Part shown: in pieces, positions 62,593-64,000 of the stretch | Numbering within the stretch: the first letter of the stretch is position 1 | Layout: each line of letters starts with the position of its first letter | Assembly (NCBI GenBank): GCA_020634245.1 | Contig: JACKCC010000014.1 | Location: 186,001 to 250,000 of the forward strand | DNA length: 64,000 nt | Direction: 5' to 3' | Source: Ardenticatenaceae bacterium | Lineage (GTDB): Bacteria; Chloroflexota; Anaerolineae; Promineifilales; Promineifilaceae | Made by a program: the position numbers and the translations under genes | Notes under the pieces: model-generated | Told to the model about the DNA's origin: nothing | The model's database searches: none | Seen by the model: the letters and a program-made list of their open reading frames with translations, nothing else

Positions 62593-63843
62593 ATGAACTT
62601 GAGTGAAAACATCCGAATTGCGCTGCGGGCGCTGCGGGCCAATAAGTTGCGAGCGGCATTGACGATGCTGGGTATCATGATCGGGGTGGCGGCGGTGATT
62701 ACGCTGCTGTCCATCGGTGATGGTGTGACGCGCTACGTGGCCGATCAGTTTTTGGGATTAGGGACGAATCTGGTGTTCATCATCCCGCCGGTGGAAGAAC
62801 CGGGGCCGCCAGGACAGGATTCGTTGACGGAATCGTCGTTAACGCTGCGGGACGCGCAAATTTTGGCGGATGTAGCGCTGGTTCCGGGAGCCGACAAGGT
62901 GGCTCCGCTGCTAATTCGCGGCGCGGATTTACAGGTGGGTGGCGAAGTTCACAATGTGTTGGCGCGGGCTTCGACGCCGGATTTTGCAGTCGTACAGAAT
63001 TTTGACGTGGCGCGAGGCCGCTTTTTTGATGAGACGGATTATAACGGCCGTTCCCGCGTTGTCGTCCTAGGCCAGGAAACAGTCGATGCTTTGTTTGCGC
63101 CGGACATCGATCCGCTGGAAGCCGAAGTCAAAATCAATGGCATCAATTTCCGCATCATCGGTATTTTGGAGACCAAAGGGGCGGCCGGGATTGGCGGCAG
63201 CCAGGACGATATTGCCATTGTTCCTTTGACGACGGCCCAGGAACGGCTGTTTGATAATCGCAGCCAGCGCACTGGCCAGTTTCTGGTGGATGTAATTATG
63301 ATTCAGGCGGTGGATGACGCGTCCGTGCAGGACGTGATCATTGACGCTTCCAACGCGCTGCGGCAGTCACACGACATCAACTTCCGTGATGAAGATGATT
63401 TCCAGATTTTAACGCAGCAGGATTTTTTGGAAGCGTTTGGCGCAGTTACCGGTGTGCTGACGGTGTTCCTGGGGGCGATTGCCAGCATTTCGCTGCTGGT
63501 AGGCGGTATCGGCATTATGAACATCATGCTGGTGTCGGTGACGGAGCGAACGCGGGAGATTGGGCTGCGCAAGGCGGTGGGAGCTAAGTATCGTGATGTA
63601 TTGGGCCAGTTTTTGACGGAAGCGGTCGTTCTGGCGCTGCTGGGTGGATTGTTGGGAATTGGTGTAGGGATTTTGGGGGCAACGGCCGTACACCTGGCCG
63701 TCCCCGATCTCGATACCACCGTAACGCTCAGTTCCATCAGCCTGGCCGTAGGCTTCTCCGTCGCCGTTGGCCTCTTCTTTGGCATCTACCCCGCTTCCCG
63801 CGCCGCCGCCCTCAACCCCATCGATGCGTTGAGATTTGAGTAG
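62593..63843 (+). CDS. FtsX/MacB-type ABC permease 2
   Basis: 416 residues, a paralogue of permease 1 (shared start MNL-ENIRIALRALRANKLR, LTMLGIMIGVAAVITLLSIG, and the same FtsX block GGIGIMNIMLVSVTERTREI), so the two probably arose by tandem duplication. The periplasmic domain is diverged. No Shine-Dalgarno sequence precedes its ATG; the palindrome between the genes occupies that place. Confidence 0.93.
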   Translation: MNLSENIRIALRALRANKLRAALTMLGIMIGVAAVITLLSIGDGVTRYVADQFLGLGTNLVFIIPPVEEPGPPGQDSLTESSLTLRDAQILADVALVPGADKVAPLLIRGADLQVGGEVHNVLARASTPDFAVVQNFDVARGRFFDETDYNGRSRVVVLGQETVDALFAPDIDPLEAEVKINGINFRIIGILETKGAAGIGGSQDDIAIVPLTTAQERLFDNRSQRTGQFLVDVIMIQAVDDASVQDVIIDASNALRQSHDINFRDEDDFQILTQQDFLEAFGAVTGVLTVFLGAIASISLLVGGIGIMNIMLVSVTERTREIGLRKAVGAKYRDVLGQFLTEAVVLALLGGLLGIGVGILGATAVHLAVPDLDTTVTLSSISLAVGFSVAVGLFFGIYPASRAAALNPIDALRFE

Positions 63844-63921
63844 CCGGATAGTCTAATAGTCGTGTAGTCCAGTAGTTAGACTAACGACAACATGACTACG
63901 CGACTACCGGACTACAGGACT
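63841..63921. repeat. Tandem-repeat palindrome, tagtcgt family
   Basis: GGATAGTCTAATAGTCGTGT and further copies, then CATGACTACGCGACTACCGG and ACTACAGGACTA. It starts at the stop codon of permease 2 and runs into the start of the next gene. Confidence 0.88.
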
Positions 63922-64000
63922 ATGAGACGTAATTGGCGTAAATTCTTCGAACGGTTTATTTTGGCGGCGGTCATCGCTTTTGTCGTGGCGGTCGCGCCGC
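63922..64000 (+). CDS. Start of an unidentified gene, cut by window edge
   Basis: 26 complete codons: a basic start (MRRNWRKFFERF) then a hydrophobic stretch (ILAAVIAFVVAVAP), so probably a membrane or exported protein. Its identity cannot be told from this fragment; by position it may belong to the ABC exporter operon. AGGA lies just upstream of the ATG. Confidence 0.6.
   Translation, partial: MRRNWRKFFERFILAAVIAFVVAVAP

Overview
This window is a bacterial chromosome segment with no rRNA, tRNA, CRISPR array or transposase that I could find. The best guess is a Chloroflexota bacterium of the Anaerolineae/Caldilineae/Ardenticatenia sort. That rests on overall gene content and protein style (citramalate-type isoleucine genes, PucR and DUF5107 proteins, large GT-C mannosyltransferase-like proteins, MreB, Rex) and is inference, because no marker RNA is present.

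Layout. 1-10.9 kb (minus strand): a branched-chain amino acid operon read as ilvB-ilvN-ilvC-leuA-leuC-leuD-cimA-ybaK-leuB. It is preceded by a leader peptide gene rich in Ile/Leu/Val codons, a terminator and a second terminator. 10.9-11.3 kb: a 176 bp direct duplication. 11.4-19.7 kb (minus): a secreted DUF5107 protein, a thioredoxin-TPR protein, a DadA-like oxidoreductase with a PucR regulator, and a two-component pair. 19.8-23.1 kb (minus): pyruvate dehydrogenase E1 alpha, E1 beta and E2. 23.4-25.8 kb (plus): a small membrane protein and a second two-component pair. 26-33.9 kb: CpaF ATPase, LysE exporter, unknown proteins, a GTP cyclohydrolase II-riboflavin reductase fusion, DinB protein, endonuclease III. 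34-38.3 kb (plus): a PAS kinase, glycogen debranching enzyme and ribose-5-phosphate isomerase. 38.2-51 kb: an envelope/glycan region with three GT-C proteins, one GT-C pseudogene and a SGNH hydrolase-DUF5989-membrane protein-carbamoyltransferase module. 51.2-58.7 kb: M42 peptidase, F1 ATP synthase genes atpAGDC without F0 genes, mreB, and divergent rex. 58.9-64 kb (plus): an ABC exporter (adaptor, ATPase, two FtsX-type permeases) and the start of one more gene.

Two genome-scale patterns stand out. First, the palindromic octamer ACGGCCGT occurs about 95 times by my hand count, roughly one per 670 bp, inside genes and between them. It resembles in density the HIP1 octamer of cyanobacteria but has a different sequence. 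Second, at least twenty junctions between genes carry a quasi-palindrome built from degenerate tandem 6-8-mers followed by their reverse complement. The motif differs from site to site but falls into about ten families. The elements usually begin at or within a few bases of the stop codon of the upstream gene, and several extend into coding sequence. Together with the ilv attenuator these are the most interesting signals in the window.
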